Source: JAUIAI01 sp050633665 (GTDB taxonomy: Bacteria; Pseudomonadota; Gammaproteobacteria; Burkholderiales; Burkholderiaceae_E). From it: 64,000 bases of DNA. The stretch lies in the NCBI GenBank assembly GCA_050633665.1, contig JBOEGY010000004.1, positions 1-64,000 of the forward strand. The letters are read 5' to 3'. This document shows, one piece after another, positions 1-8,581 of the stretch (position 1 is the first letter of the stretch; every line of letters begins with the position of its first letter). A program made the translations under genes and the position numbers. The notes beneath the pieces are model-generated. The model worked only from the letters and a program-made list of their open reading frames with translations. It was not told the DNA's origin and did not search any database.

Positions 1-2
1 TC

Positions 3-437
3 TCAGATGGACGTTCGTTAAGAACGTTCAACGTGATCGACGACTACAATCGGGAAGCTCTAGGCATTGATGTGGATCTGTCTTTGCCCGGTTTGCGCGT
101 GATTCGTAGCCTGGAAAACATCATTGAATGGCGCGGTAAGCCAGCGGTAATTCGGTGCGACAATGGCCCCGAATATTTGTCTCAAGTAATGCTCGATTGG
201 GCTCACAAGCATCGGATTACGCTGATGTACATACAGCCCGGCAAGCCAACCCAGAACGCATATATAGAACGATTTAACCGAACCGCACGCCATGAATGGC
301 TGGACCTTCATGAGTTCGAATCGGTTGGGCAAGCCCAGGCGCTGGCGACCGAATGGCTATGGCGCTACAACAATGAACGGCCGAACATGGCGATAGGAGG
401 CGTGCCGCCAAGATACCTGCTGCAAACGGCAGCGTAG
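3..437 (+). mobile_element. IS3-family transposase OrfB, 3' part only (cut by window start)
   Basis: C-terminal part of an IS3-family DDE transposase (rve integrase core). The frame is already open at position 3, so the gene begins outside the window; the GTG at 33 is internal. Visible motifs are VIDDYNREALGI, the RCDNGPEY segment carrying the second catalytic Asp, and the GKPTQNAYIERFNRTARHEW segment carrying the catalytic Glu, followed by the usual WLWRYNNERPNMAIGG tail. The protein ends with a normal stop at 435-437, so this end appears intact. OrfA and the left end of the element are not in the window. The family assignment is firm; whether the element is active cannot be judged. Confidence 0.9.
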
Positions 438-479
438 CAGTTTCTACTTACTGGCTCTCGCAAAAGCGGGGGGATTACA
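438..479 (+). repeat. Probable right end of the IS3-family element
   Basis: After the transposase stop there is a short non-coding end. It finishes in a G-run followed by ATTACA near 468-479, which resembles the terminal inverted repeat of IS3-group elements. The left inverted repeat is outside the window, so the exact boundary and any target duplication cannot be verified. Confidence 0.4.
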
Positions 480-564
480 GCTCGAACGGTTGATCGAATC
501 AGTGAATAAGGCGTTTGGTCCCTCGCCCATGAAAGCCTCGCTGGCACCCTATCGAGCAGGTTAG
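480..564 (+). pseudogene. 3' remnant of a gene interrupted by the IS element
   Basis: Immediately after the likely IS end an open frame reads LERLIESVNKAFG, then PSPMKASLAPYRAG and a TAG stop at 562-564. It has no start codon of its own and looks like the C-terminus of a longer protein. The PMKA-type ending is reminiscent of the DapA/aldolase superfamily, but this is a guess from a few residues. The frame continues open into the IS, as expected for an insertion into a coding region. Family unknown; the remnant status is inference. Confidence 0.35.
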
Positions 565-610
565 CCGACTAAATTCGCTTTCGGGGGAATCGGTGCAGCA
601 AGGTTAAGCA

Positions 611-1816
611 TTACGTCGGCAAATCAGCGAACGCCTTTCTCCATCTGATGCAACGTCGCGCGTCACGCTCCTCATACTCACGAACGGCTGACGGGATATC
701 TAGTTCAAACTTCTCTTCTCGATCCTCGCCTAACGCGGTCAGACGCATTGTGTACCAAGCCGTTAGGCCGCCAGGTGGAGCGACCTCAAATTTCGGAAAA
801 ACGGGATCTCGACCTGCCTCGCTCAACCAGTAACTGGTCAGCTGAGGATCAAGAGCCATGGCTCTGGCCAGGCCCACCATGTCGACGGTGCCACTAACTA
901 CCGCATCAACTGCTTGAGCACGATTTTTGAAGCCGCCTGTCAGCATTAACGGTATATCGGTAACCTCTCTGGCGAGTCGAGCAAAGTCAAGAAAGTATGG
1001 CCCTTGACTCGCACCATCAGAGCTTGCCTTTGCTCCGGGGAAGTATGTTCCTCCACTAATGTCAATCAAGTCGATCGAGGTTTTATCCAGGAGTCGGACC
1101 ACTTCCAAGGCATCAAGCTCTGTCAGTCCGCCCTCCAGTTGATCCGTCGAGTTAATCCTGATGCCGACTGGAAACGTCGGGCCAACAGCACGCCGTACTT
1201 GACTGATTACTTCAAGAACCAAACGACATCGTGCGTCGATTGAACCGCCGTAATGGTCAGATCGATGGTTAAACAGAGGGGAAAGGAATTGACTGAGTAA
1301 GAACCCGTGCCCTGCATGAATGTGGACACCGCTAAAGCCTGCGGATTTTGCGTGAGCCGCTGTTGTGGCAAACATGCCGGGTAGCTCGTGTATCTCATCA
1401 ATGGACAAGCCTGTGCAATGTAGGCCCTCAATGTCAAGCGCTGACGGCCCCTTTGGTTTGCTAATTGGCAAGTGCGAGAGGGCACCGGCATGACCAAGTT
1501 GCGCCCAAAGGTGGGCGCCCTCAATCTGTGCCCGACTAGTTAACTGCTGGAGCAAGTCTTGGTTCGAATGCGCTCCGAGTACCAAATTTCCAGGCTTCTC
1601 AGGGAATCGGGGATCGCCTTGTACTTCGCCAATGAAAGACACAGCAACTCCACCTTCTGCCCATCGTTCATAAAGGCGGATCTGGGTTTCAGTGGGGTTG
1701 CCTTCACCGTCGGCAAGTGAATCCGACATTGATGACTTTGCAAGTCGATTTTTTAGAATGGCACCGCACGGAAGCTGCAGTGTGCTTTGAAGATGGCGAG
1801 TTGTTTCTGGATCTCT
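611..1816 (-). CDS. Old yellow enzyme-family NADH:flavin oxidoreductase
   Basis: FMN-dependent oxidoreductase of the old yellow enzyme superfamily, which reduces activated alkenes or related electrophiles with NAD(P)H. Visible family features are the N-terminal LKNRLAKSSM segment, WAQLGHAG, the HIHAGHGFLLSQFLSP stretch with its NHRSDHYGGS continuation, and a late phosphate-binding LTGGFKN motif. At about 401 residues it is of normal length for the single-domain branch. A TTG 17 codons upstream (1867) could extend it; the ATG at 1816 fits the family N-terminus better. It is divergent from the MarR-type gene at about 2.1 kb, which probably controls it. The substrate is unknown. Confidence 0.85.
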   Translation of the reverse strand, partial: RDPETTRHLQSTLQLPCGAILKNRLAKSSMSDSLADGEGNPTETQIRLYERWAEGGVAVSFIGEVQGDPRFPEKPGNLVLGAHSNQDLLQQLTSRAQIEGAHLWAQLGHAGALSHLPISKPKGPSALDIEGLHCTGLSIDEIHELPGMFATTAAHAKSAGFSGVHIHAGHGFLLSQFLSPLFNHRSDHYGGSIDARCRLVLEVISQVRRAVGPTFPVGIRINSTDQLEGGLTELDALEVVRLLDKTSIDLIDISGGTYFPGAKASSDGASQGPYFLDFARLAREVTDIPLMLTGGFKNRAQAVDAVVSGTVDMVGLARAMALDPQLTSYWLSEAGRDPVFPKFEVAPPGGLTAWYTMRLTALGEDREEKFELDIPSAVREYEERDARRCIRWRKAFADLPT

Positions 1817-2070
1817 CATGGTTGAGTCTACCGCGAACGACCGGTTATGACTGGCGGGAGTACTCAAGCCTGGCCGGGAAGGCTGACGGTCGGGGCTCGC
1901 TCAGTCGACCCAAACCAGGCTTCGAGCGCCACCAGGAATTCAAGGTGCGCGCCCGATCAGCAATATACAAGAAGCAGGCGGTATAGACCTGTACTGATGC
2001 AGTGAATTCCTGTTCCAGCTGATCCTCGCAATCAGTAGGCCAACTATTTCAGAAGCCTGGCATGTCTATC

Positions 2071-2101
2071 TTGACAGCATATTGTCGTTATGGAAATATA
2101 T
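2071..2101 (+). promoter_or_regulatory. Candidate sigma-70 promoter of the MarR-type gene
   Basis: A perfect TTGACA at 2071-2076 is followed after 17-19 bases by an AT-rich AAATATATAT stretch that can serve as a -10. GACA and TGTC half-sites separated by six bases (2073-2086) overlap the -35 and could form a small operator. If this promoter is used, transcription starts close to the ATG at 2106 and the mRNA would be nearly leaderless. Inference from sequence only. Confidence 0.35.
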
Positions 2102-2105
2102 ACCC

Positions 2106-2570
2106 ATGATGAAGAAAACACGTGAGGGAGAGCTTTTGACGGGGCTCATTCTTGAGACTTTTCAGCTCAATGGGTCGCTGCTTGACGCAGGAAATCAGAT
2201 TACGAAGCCTCATGGCCTTACCAGCGCGAGGTGGCAGGTTATGGGTGCGATAGATCTGGAAGGCCGTCCGTTAACGGTCTCTCAGGTAGCGCGCCGGATG
2301 GGGCTCACCCGGCAGGCTGTGCAACGCATTGTTAACGATCTCATAACGATCGGCATGGTTGAGGTGAACGCCAATGTGGATCACAAGCGCGCGTCGCTTG
2401 TTTCAGTTACCAGACTGGGTGCCGATGCCATGGTGGAAATAGACAAAGCCCAAACTGCGTGGGTTAACAAACTAGCAGACGGCTTGAGCGAACGGCAAAT
2501 TGGTCAAGCGCTTCGGGTACTAGAGATCGTTAAAGCACGCTGCGATGAAAATCCAATCGAGCCTAAATAG
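2106..2570 (+). CDS. MarR-family transcriptional regulator
   Basis: Winged-helix DNA-binding regulator, about 154 residues. The core is visible: LTSARWQVMGAI (helix before the HTH), LTVSQVARRMGLTRQAVQRIVNDL (HTH, recognition helix TRQAVQRIVNDL), then the wing with the D-x-R-like motif DHKRASLVSVT, and a long C-terminal dimerisation helix. A TTG at 2082 would add eight residues; ATGs at 2106 and 2109 are more natural. It is divergent from the old yellow enzyme gene and overlaps or abuts the monooxygenase gene downstream, so it probably represses one or both. Ligand unknown. Confidence 0.85.
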   Translation: MMKKTREGELLTGLILETFQLNGSLLDAGNQITKPHGLTSARWQVMGAIDLEGRPLTVSQVARRMGLTRQAVQRIVNDLITIGMVEVNANVDHKRASLVSVTRLGADAMVEIDKAQTAWVNKLADGLSERQIGQALRVLEIVKARCDENPIEPK

Positions 2571-2580
2571 GAGAAAGAAC

Positions 2581-2952
2581 TTGCCTGAATTTAGAGAGCT
2601 GGACAATCACGTTGATTTAGGTCAACAAATACAATCCAAAGAAGAAGGCCCGGTTGTCTTGATCAATGTCTTTACCGTCGATTCGGCCGAAGAGGCAGCG
2701 TTAGTCTCAGCTTGGAGCCACGATGCGGACTTCATGAAATCCCAACCGGGATACATATCTACCCAACTGCACAAGGGAATAGCCGGGAGTTCTACCTTCG
2801 TTAATTACGCGGTTTGGGAGAGCGTTGAGAGCTTCAGGAATGCATTTTCCAACCCTGAATTTCAAAGCCGGATTGCTGACTACCCAGCCAGTGCAGTGGC
2901 GTCACCGCACTTGTTCAAAAAACTCGCCGTGTCAGGACATTGCGTAGGCTAA
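2581..2952 (+). CDS. Antibiotic biosynthesis monooxygenase (ABM) domain protein
   Basis: Small single-domain protein of the ABM/dimeric alpha-beta barrel superfamily. PVVLINVFTVD, the ADFMKSQPGYISTQLHKG segment and the NYAVWESVESFRNAFSNPEF segment are the typical strand-helix-strand elements. The start chosen is the TTG at 2581, preceded by GGAG at 2570-2573 with normal spacing; an ATG at 2545 lies inside the MarR gene and has no such site. About 123 residues. Members act as heme or quinol monooxygenases or as sensors; the true activity cannot be read from sequence. It forms a unit with the MarR gene and the following membrane protein. Confidence 0.8.
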   Translation: MPEFRELDNHVDLGQQIQSKEEGPVVLINVFTVDSAEEAALVSAWSHDADFMKSQPGYISTQLHKGIAGSSTFVNYAVWESVESFRNAFSNPEFQSRIADYPASAVASPHLFKKLAVSGHCVG

Positions 2953-2966
2953 AAGGAACATAAGGT

Positions 2967-3416
2967 ATGAAACGTTCTATCCATAGGCTTGCTGCCGTTT
3001 TGGCTACCTTGTGCATCGCCACCTTCTTTGTGTCCACGATCTTAGTTGAATTTCTGGGTTCTCCAGATTCAGTTGCGACAGTGAAAAGTCTAATTGCATC
3101 TCCCGGTTTGTTCATTCTGGTCCCCGCCATAGCCATAGCCGGCGGTAGCGGTTTCATGCTCTCAGGAAATAGAAAGGGACGTTTGGTTGAAAACAAAAAG
3201 AGGCGCATGCCTTTTATTGGGATCAATGGACTGCTGATACTGCTGCCCTCTGCCATAATTCTTGATCAGTGGGCAGCGGCCGGTTCTTTTGATACGAAAT
3301 TCTATGTGGTACAGGGACTAGAGTTACTCGCAGGTGCAGTCAATCTGACGTTGATGAGCATGAACATGCATGATGGATTGAAACTGACCGGGAGGCTCCG
3401 TCTGAAGAAGGCGTAA
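2967..3416 (+). CDS. Four-helix membrane protein of unknown function
   Basis: 149-residue protein with four predicted membrane segments: about 7-29, 45-65, 83-102 and 115-133. Between helices two and three is a basic cytoplasmic loop, SGNRKGRLVENKKRRM. It lies 14 bases after the ABM gene and is preceded by an AAGGAA ribosome binding site (2952-2957), so it is probably cotranscribed with the MarR and ABM genes. I do not recognise the family. A role in stress response or export of the compound sensed by the MarR protein would be speculation. Confidence 0.65.
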   Translation: MKRSIHRLAAVLATLCIATFFVSTILVEFLGSPDSVATVKSLIASPGLFILVPAIAIAGGSGFMLSGNRKGRLVENKKRRMPFIGINGLLILLPSAIILDQWAAAGSFDTKFYVVQGLELLAGAVNLTLMSMNMHDGLKLTGRLRLKKA

Positions 3417-3597
3417 CCTGCTCTGAGAAACTGCTAAGAGGATCGTCCCATTGGTTCGACGTGAAAGGCAGCTACGGGCACTAAGCCACCATTCATCCGA
3501 TCGCACTGAACGCCTCTTTTCGCGTCAAAAATTCACTGGCAGAACCCAGCCGGAAAAGAAACCCCGCCAAAAAACTCAGTTGCCCGACGCTAATACC

Positions 3598-4017
3598 TTA
3601 CTCATGGATTTCGCCGTTGACATAAACCCAGCGTCCGTCGAGCCGTTCGAAGTAACTGGTCTCGTGGTGGCGCTGGCCTTTGCCGGCCACCCGGCTTCTG
3701 GCGATAAATTCCACGGTTCCTGTATTGCCATCGGCCGCAGCTGATGCGCTAATAACCTTAAGACCCAGCCACTTGATGTCTGTTTCGGGTGTCCAATGCT
3801 CTGGCGGGCGATTGCGCGGTGCCCAGCTTGCGCGCAGATAGTCTGCCAGGCCCAGGGTAAAAGCGGTGTATCGGGCTCGCATCGTTTTTTCGGGGGTGGC
3901 GGCGTCAGGGGCGGTGCCCAGCTGGTGCGCCTGGCAGCAGGCGTAGTAGCTTCGGCCTGACCCGCATGGGCATGCGATGGCGGCTTGTTCGTCTGTTTTT
4001 CTGAGCTTGTTGCCCAT
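3598..4017 (-). CDS. ychJ: YchJ-family SEC-C motif protein
   Basis: About 139 residues. The N-terminus has the Cys-rich zinc-binding SEC-C motif CPCGSGRSYYACC; the rest is the NTF2-like YchJ domain (RARYTAFTLGLADYLRASW, then FIARSRVAGKGQRHHETSYFERL and WVYVNGEI). The start at 4017 (MGNKLRKTDE) gives the normal family length; an extension to 4095 would overlap the ribosome binding site of the divergent gene. Function is not established in the family; metal binding is expected from the Cys residues. Confidence 0.85.
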   Translation of the reverse strand: MGNKLRKTDEQAAIACPCGSGRSYYACCQAHQLGTAPDAATPEKTMRARYTAFTLGLADYLRASWAPRNRPPEHWTPETDIKWLGLKVISASAAADGNTGTVEFIARSRVAGKGQRHHETSYFERLDGRWVYVNGEIHE

Positions 4018-4096
4018 ATCAACTACTGCCTCTTTTGAAGGTTCCCGATCAGGCGTAGTATGAATCAGATAAGCAGACAAACGCAGGAGGCCCAAG

Positions 4097-4930
4097 GTGA
4101 CTACAGATCAACCCATAACTGGTATTGAGCCCGCGGGTAGCGGGGCTTTCAAAGACGCTACTGAGAACCAGGCCGGTCCGCCGCCGTCGCCGGATCTTAT
4201 CGATTTGCAAATGAGTGATCCTCGCCGGTGGCTGGCCGCCGGCTGGGACGACATGAAGCGCAGCCGTTTTATCGGGGTTGCCTACGGGCTGGTATTTGTT
4301 CTGATGGGCTATGCCATTTCCATTGTCTATCAGACTCAATGGCAACTGACGATGGGGCTGATTGGCGGGTTTTTTCTGGTGGGGCCTTTTTTGGCGACTG
4401 GTCTTTACGAAATATCTCGCCAGCTTGAGCGCGGCGAACCCGCCAGTCTGTTTCGTTCTATGGTGTGCTTCAAGCGAAACCCAGGCGCAATTGCTTTCTT
4501 CTCGCTCATCCTTACTTTTATGATGATTGTCTGGGCACGGGTTTCGCTGATTATCTTTGCCCTTTTTTCAACGACTGAATTCCCCACGCTGCAAAAGGTT
4601 CTGGCAACCGTGTTCTCTCTGGACAATATCGGTTTTCTGGGTATGTGGACGCTGGTCGGATTGTTTTTTGCTACGGCGGTGTTTGCAATTAGCGTGGTGT
4701 CTGCGCCGATGATGCTCGATCGCGAGTCAGACGCGATTTCGGCAATATTTTCCAGTGTTCGTTGCCTGTTTTCAGCACCGGGGCCGTTACTGTTTTGGGC
4801 GGCAATGATTGTCGTGATCATCGGCGGTTCATTGTTGCTTGGGTTTATTCCATTGCTGATTACTGCGCCCTTGATTGGTCACGCCACCTGGCATGCATAC
4901 CGGGGTTGTCTTCGCTTCAAATCCTCTTAA
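4097..4930 (+). CDS. DUF2189-type integral membrane protein
   Basis: 277 residues with about six membrane segments after a soluble N-terminus of roughly 55 residues. The WLAAGWDDMKRSRFIGVAYG entry, the FLVGPFLATGLYEISRQLERGE loop and the final LITAPLIGHATWHAYRGC are characteristic of the DUF2189 family found widely in Proteobacteria. The start is GTG at 4097 with a perfect AGGAGG at 4085-4090. The gene is divergent from ychJ and stands alone. Function unknown. Confidence 0.8.
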   Translation: MTTDQPITGIEPAGSGAFKDATENQAGPPPSPDLIDLQMSDPRRWLAAGWDDMKRSRFIGVAYGLVFVLMGYAISIVYQTQWQLTMGLIGGFFLVGPFLATGLYEISRQLERGEPASLFRSMVCFKRNPGAIAFFSLILTFMMIVWARVSLIIFALFSTTEFPTLQKVLATVFSLDNIGFLGMWTLVGLFFATAVFAISVVSAPMMLDRESDAISAIFSSVRCLFSAPGPLLFWAAMIVVIIGGSLLLGFIPLLITAPLIGHATWHAYRGCLRFKSS

Positions 4931-5018
4931 AGGGTATTGCCTGTCAAATAGGTAGAATCTGCGCTGACCGCGCCTCAGTACTTGCCCGGTTCTTCTTCTT
5001 ATAACCGGAGCAGGTCTT

Positions 5019-6236
5019 TTGGAGTCAGCTTTACTAAAGTCGCAGAGCCGTCAGGTGTTGACGGGCGCGTTTCTCATTCAGCTGACTGTCATTGGCTGTA
5101 TGTTCGCTTACGGCGTCTTTTTTCCGGCGCTTGAGGCCGAATTCGGTTGGTCCCGCACTTTCCTGTCGGCGTGTTCGTCGCTGGCTTTTCTGGTCATGGG
5201 TCTTGGCGCAATTGTGGCAGGGCGGCTTAACGACCGGTTTGGCCCGCGTGGGGTGCTCACGGTCACCAGTCTGATATCTGGCCTGGGTTGGGCATTGATG
5301 GCGGGCATCAGCGAGCCGTGGCAGTTGCTGGTTCTTTTCGGTGTGTTTGTCGGTATTGGCCTGAGCACTCACGACGTTGTGACCTTGAGCACGATTGCTG
5401 GTTGGTTCCCTGGTCGTCGCGGACTCATGAGCGGTCTGATCAAGTCTGGGACCGCGGTCGGACAGGTGTTGATTCCGATCGCGGCAAGTCTGTTGATTCT
5501 GTCGCAGGGCTGGCGGGCGGCTTTTTTGATTATCGGCGTGGGTGCAAGCCTGGTGCTATTGTTTGCGTCAAGCCGCATGAGGGCGGCGCCGCGTGATCTG
5601 GTTGGCGGGCCGGCGCAGCCGGGGGCGGGCCGGCATCTGACTGGCCTGAGTTTCCAGGAGGTGCGGCGCTCGCGCCAGTTCTGGACATTTTGCGCCATTC
5701 AGTTTCTATTCTTTCCGTCGCTGATGACCGTGCCGGTGCATATCGTGGTTCACGGCCGCGATCTGGGGCTGACACCAGAGGCGGCAGCTGGTGTGCTCTC
5801 GACTCTCGGCGGTATCAGCGTATTGGGGCGGCTCGTTCTCGGGCCGGCGGTTGACAAGATTGGCGGGCGGCTGGCGTTGCTGATTTGTTTTGTTTTGTTA
5901 TGTGTCAGCCTGCTGATTTTGCGGGTCGCTGACGGTCAGTCTGTGTTGTACGGTTTTGCGGTTATTTACGGGCTGGCTCATGGTGGCTTTTTTACCGTGA
6001 TTTCACCCACGCTGGCTGAGTATTTCGGGCTTCGGGCTCACGGCCTGACGTTCGGGTGTGTGCTGTTTTGTGGCACCCTGGGCGGTTCAATCGGACCGCT
6101 GCTGGCGGGGCGGATATTTGACACCACTGGCAGCTATCTGCTGGCTTTCAATACGCTGGCGGTGCTGGCTGCGCTGGGCCTGCTGCTGGTGTTGACGCTG
6201 ACACCGGTCAAACGACCGGCGTCAGCATTTGACTGA
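5019..6236 (+). CDS. MFS transporter, monocarboxylate/oxalate-formate type
   Basis: 405-residue major facilitator with twelve predicted membrane segments. The loop between helices 2 and 3 carries the MFS motif GRLNDRFGPRGV and the second half repeats it as GRLVLGPAVDKIGGR. The N-terminal FFPALEAEFGWSRTFLSACSS segment is typical of the MCT-like branch that takes up small carboxylates. The start is TTG at 5019, with GGAG at 5007-5010 and eight bases of spacing. The neighbouring genes do not indicate the substrate; tartrate or malate would fit the dehydrogenase at 10.5 kb, but this is only a suggestion. Confidence 0.85.
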   Translation: MESALLKSQSRQVLTGAFLIQLTVIGCMFAYGVFFPALEAEFGWSRTFLSACSSLAFLVMGLGAIVAGRLNDRFGPRGVLTVTSLISGLGWALMAGISEPWQLLVLFGVFVGIGLSTHDVVTLSTIAGWFPGRRGLMSGLIKSGTAVGQVLIPIAASLLILSQGWRAAFLIIGVGASLVLLFASSRMRAAPRDLVGGPAQPGAGRHLTGLSFQEVRRSRQFWTFCAIQFLFFPSLMTVPVHIVVHGRDLGLTPEAAAGVLSTLGGISVLGRLVLGPAVDKIGGRLALLICFVLLCVSLLILRVADGQSVLYGFAVIYGLAHGGFFTVISPTLAEYFGLRAHGLTFGCVLFCGTLGGSIGPLLAGRIFDTTGSYLLAFNTLAVLAALGLLLVLTLTPVKRPASAFD

Positions 6237-6262
6237 CGGTGTGCCTGGTCTGGTTAGCCTGA

Positions 6263-7240
6263 TCAGGCCAGTCGTTTCCGGGCTTGTTCGTATTCAGCCT
6301 TCAGCCGGGCAACCAGTTCGCGGGTCGGAACAACTTGTTTGACCGCACCAATACCCTGGCCACATCCCCAAATGTCCCGCCAGGCTTTTTTGGCTTCGTT
6401 CTCACCGCTGGCGAAGTTCATTTTTGACGGGTCGCTGACGGGCAGGTTTTCGGGGTCAAGGCCGGCGTTCTGGATGGATTCGCGCAAATAGTTGCCGTGC
6501 ACGCCGGTAAACAGGTTGGTGTAGATGATTTCTTCTGCACTGCCCTTAACCACGCCTTGTTTGTATTGCTCTGTCGCGTTTGCCTCTTCGGTGGCAATGA
6601 ATGCCGAGCCCATGTAGGCAAAATCCGCTCCCAATGCCTGGCTGGCCAGAATCCCGTCGCCGGTTGAGATCGAGCCGGACAAGGCGATTGGTCCGTCAAA
6701 CCACTCGCGGGTTTCCTGAACCAGGGCAAACGGTGACAGCGCGCCGGCATGGCCGCCGGCGCCAGCGGCAACCAGAACCAGGCCGTCAGCGCCTTTTTCA
6801 ATCGCTTTGTGGGCGAATTTCTGGTTAATCACATCGTGCATCACGACACCCCCATAACTGTGGATTGCGTCGTTCAGGTCTGACCGGGCACCGAGTGAGG
6901 TGATGACCAGCGGAACCTTGTGCTTAACGCACATAGCGACATCATGGTCCAGGCGGTTGTTCGATTTATGGACAATCTGGTTCACCGCGTAGGGTGCCGC
7001 CGGCTGCTCGGGGTGCGCTTTGTCCCAGGCGGCGAGGGCTTCGTTGATCTCGGTCAGCCACTCGTCCAGCTTTTCTTCAGGTCTTGCGTTCAAAGCGGGA
7101 AACGAGCCGATAACGCCGCTGGTGCACTGCGCGATGACTGATTTGGGGTTGGAAATAATGAATAGCGGTGACCCGATTACGGGTAACTGCATCTTGCTCA
7201 GGAACTTCTCAGCGAAGTTTGTCTTGGCGGCTGTGGTCAT
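6263..7240 (-). CDS. Nitronate monooxygenase (2-nitropropane dioxygenase family)
   Basis: FMN-dependent flavoprotein of about 325 residues, TIM-barrel fold. Family signatures are the N-terminal LPVIGSPLFIISNP, the VAAGAGGHAG loop with the conserved His of class I enzymes, and ALSGSISTGDGI and ADFAYMGSAF for FMN phosphate binding. The enzyme oxidises alkyl nitronates to carbonyl compounds and nitrite. It runs opposite to the upstream MFS gene (convergent ends 27 bases apart) and is probably transcribed alone. Assignment is good at family level; the natural substrate (for example propionate-3-nitronate) is not proven. Confidence 0.88.
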   Translation of the reverse strand: MTTAAKTNFAEKFLSKMQLPVIGSPLFIISNPKSVIAQCTSGVIGSFPALNARPEEKLDEWLTEINEALAAWDKAHPEQPAAPYAVNQIVHKSNNRLDHDVAMCVKHKVPLVITSLGARSDLNDAIHSYGGVVMHDVINQKFAHKAIEKGADGLVLVAAGAGGHAGALSPFALVQETREWFDGPIALSGSISTGDGILASQALGADFAYMGSAFIATEEANATEQYKQGVVKGSAEEIIYTNLFTGVHGNYLRESIQNAGLDPENLPVSDPSKMNFASGENEAKKAWRDIWGCGQGIGAVKQVVPTRELVARLKAEYEQARKRLA

Positions 7241-7302
7241 TCTTTGGGACTCAAATTATCTGAAACCCTAAGAATACCCTGACCGCCACTGAGCCTTGCT
7301 GG

Positions 7303-8427
7303 TTACTCTTTACCGCAGACTTTGTTGCGACCTGAGTTTTTGGCGCGATACAACGCGCGATCAGCCCGCTCAATCAGATCTGCGGGATCATCTCCCGCCT
7401 CAAACTGGGCGACCCCTGCTGAGACAGTGATGTTTGTGATGACTTCTGATGAATTGGCCCGGCGAATACGGCCCTGGCTGACAGCGTTGCGTACCCGTTC
7501 GGCAACCGCCATGCCGCCGGTTTCGTCGGTGGCGGGCAGAATCACGGCGAACTCTTCGCCGCCAAAGCGGCAGACAAAATCCTTCCGCATGACAGCGCCG
7601 TCGAGAATCTTGGCAACGCCTTGAATGACTTTGTCGCCAAACAGGTGCCCGTGGGTGTCGTTGACGTTCTTAAAGTGATCGATATCAATAATCATCAACG
7701 TCATGGCGTTATCGGCGTTGTCGGCGTTGTCATCGCTGTTGGCAGCAAATTCAATTTGTGCGGCCAGGGCAATATCAAAGCCCCGTCGATTCAGCAAACC
7801 GGATAACGGATCGATCTGCGCTTCCTCTCTTGCCTGCGCCAGCTCCTGCGCGAGTCTTTGGACTTCGCTGCGGGTTCCTTCTAGATGTTCCTGTAGTCCG
7901 CGCATCTTGGAATTCACCGAACGGACATCTTCGCGCAGTGTCGTGACCTGGGTGCGGACCACTTCAGGGTCAGCGTCAGCACTGATTGACTCCGAGAAAT
8001 CCTCAAGTTTGCCGTCAAAGTCGGCGGCGCTGTCGCTGGCACTGCGAACGCTTTCATCAACCTTGTTCATCAGATCAAGCAGACCGGTACGGCCCTCGCG
8101 CATCGCCTGCTCGATTCGGTCCACTACATAACGTTGATAAATGTCGAATGTCAGACTCTCGGTGATTCGGGTGTTTTTGGCGACCAGTTCGTCCAGTTCG
8201 CTCTTCAGATCCTGGTTGTCGCCACGAACGTATTCATACCAGACGGCATATGACACGGGCGCGAATCCGCGGCCGTGTTTCGAAATCATGGGCAGAGCAA
8301 GACGCAACAACTCGGCGCTTCGTTCCGTGTCGTTAAAAGGACTGTCCTTCGCGTTTGCCGCACGAGAATCAGGCGCGGGTTTTGATTCCGCTTTTTGTAC
8401 CTGAGGGTCGGTTACTTCGTCATTCAC
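7303..8427 (-). CDS. Diguanylate cyclase (GGDEF domain) with helical N-terminus
   Basis: 374 residues. The C-terminal 170 residues form a GGDEF domain: DPLSGLLNRRGFD, DIDHFKNVNDTHGHLFGD, then the active-site loop RFGGEEF and the end segment RADRALYRAKNSGRNKV. The GGEEF signature indicates synthesis of cyclic di-GMP from GTP. The N-terminal half is helical with a probable coiled coil around residues 110-195 and has no membrane segment, so the protein is cytosolic. The usual product-inhibition site RxxD, six residues before the loop, reads MRKD, so feedback inhibition through that site may be missing. It is divergent from the ABC exporter gene. Confidence 0.9.
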   Translation of the reverse strand: MNDEVTDPQVQKAESKPAPDSRAANAKDSPFNDTERSAELLRLALPMISKHGRGFAPVSYAVWYEYVRGDNQDLKSELDELVAKNTRITESLTFDIYQRYVVDRIEQAMREGRTGLLDLMNKVDESVRSASDSAADFDGKLEDFSESISADADPEVVRTQVTTLREDVRSVNSKMRGLQEHLEGTRSEVQRLAQELAQAREEAQIDPLSGLLNRRGFDIALAAQIEFAANSDDNADNADNAMTLMIIDIDHFKNVNDTHGHLFGDKVIQGVAKILDGAVMRKDFVCRFGGEEFAVILPATDETGGMAVAERVRNAVSQGRIRRANSSEVITNITVSAGVAQFEAGDDPADLIERADRALYRAKNSGRNKVCGKE

Positions 8428-8534
8428 GCCTGGTCATCCACAGTGAGGTGCATCGGCAAGTTCATCTTTATTCGGAGAGTTCTGGTCTCTATTGAATGTA
8501 GTGTCGTCTAATCAGGGGATAATGAACGCTCGAT

Positions 8535-8556
8535 AAGCGGCAGTAAACTGCCGCTT
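8535..8556. promoter_or_regulatory. 22-bp palindrome between diguanylate cyclase and ABC exporter genes
   Basis: AAGCGGCAGT (8535-8544) and ACTGCCGCTT (8547-8556) are perfect inverted repeats separated by two bases. It lies 26 bases before the ABC exporter start and about 110 bases upstream of the divergent diguanylate cyclase. No T-run follows, so a dimeric repressor site or an mRNA hairpin near the exporter start is more likely than a terminator. Inference. Confidence 0.4.
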
Positions 8557-8581
8557 CCGCTACTCAATAACTCGAAAACCC

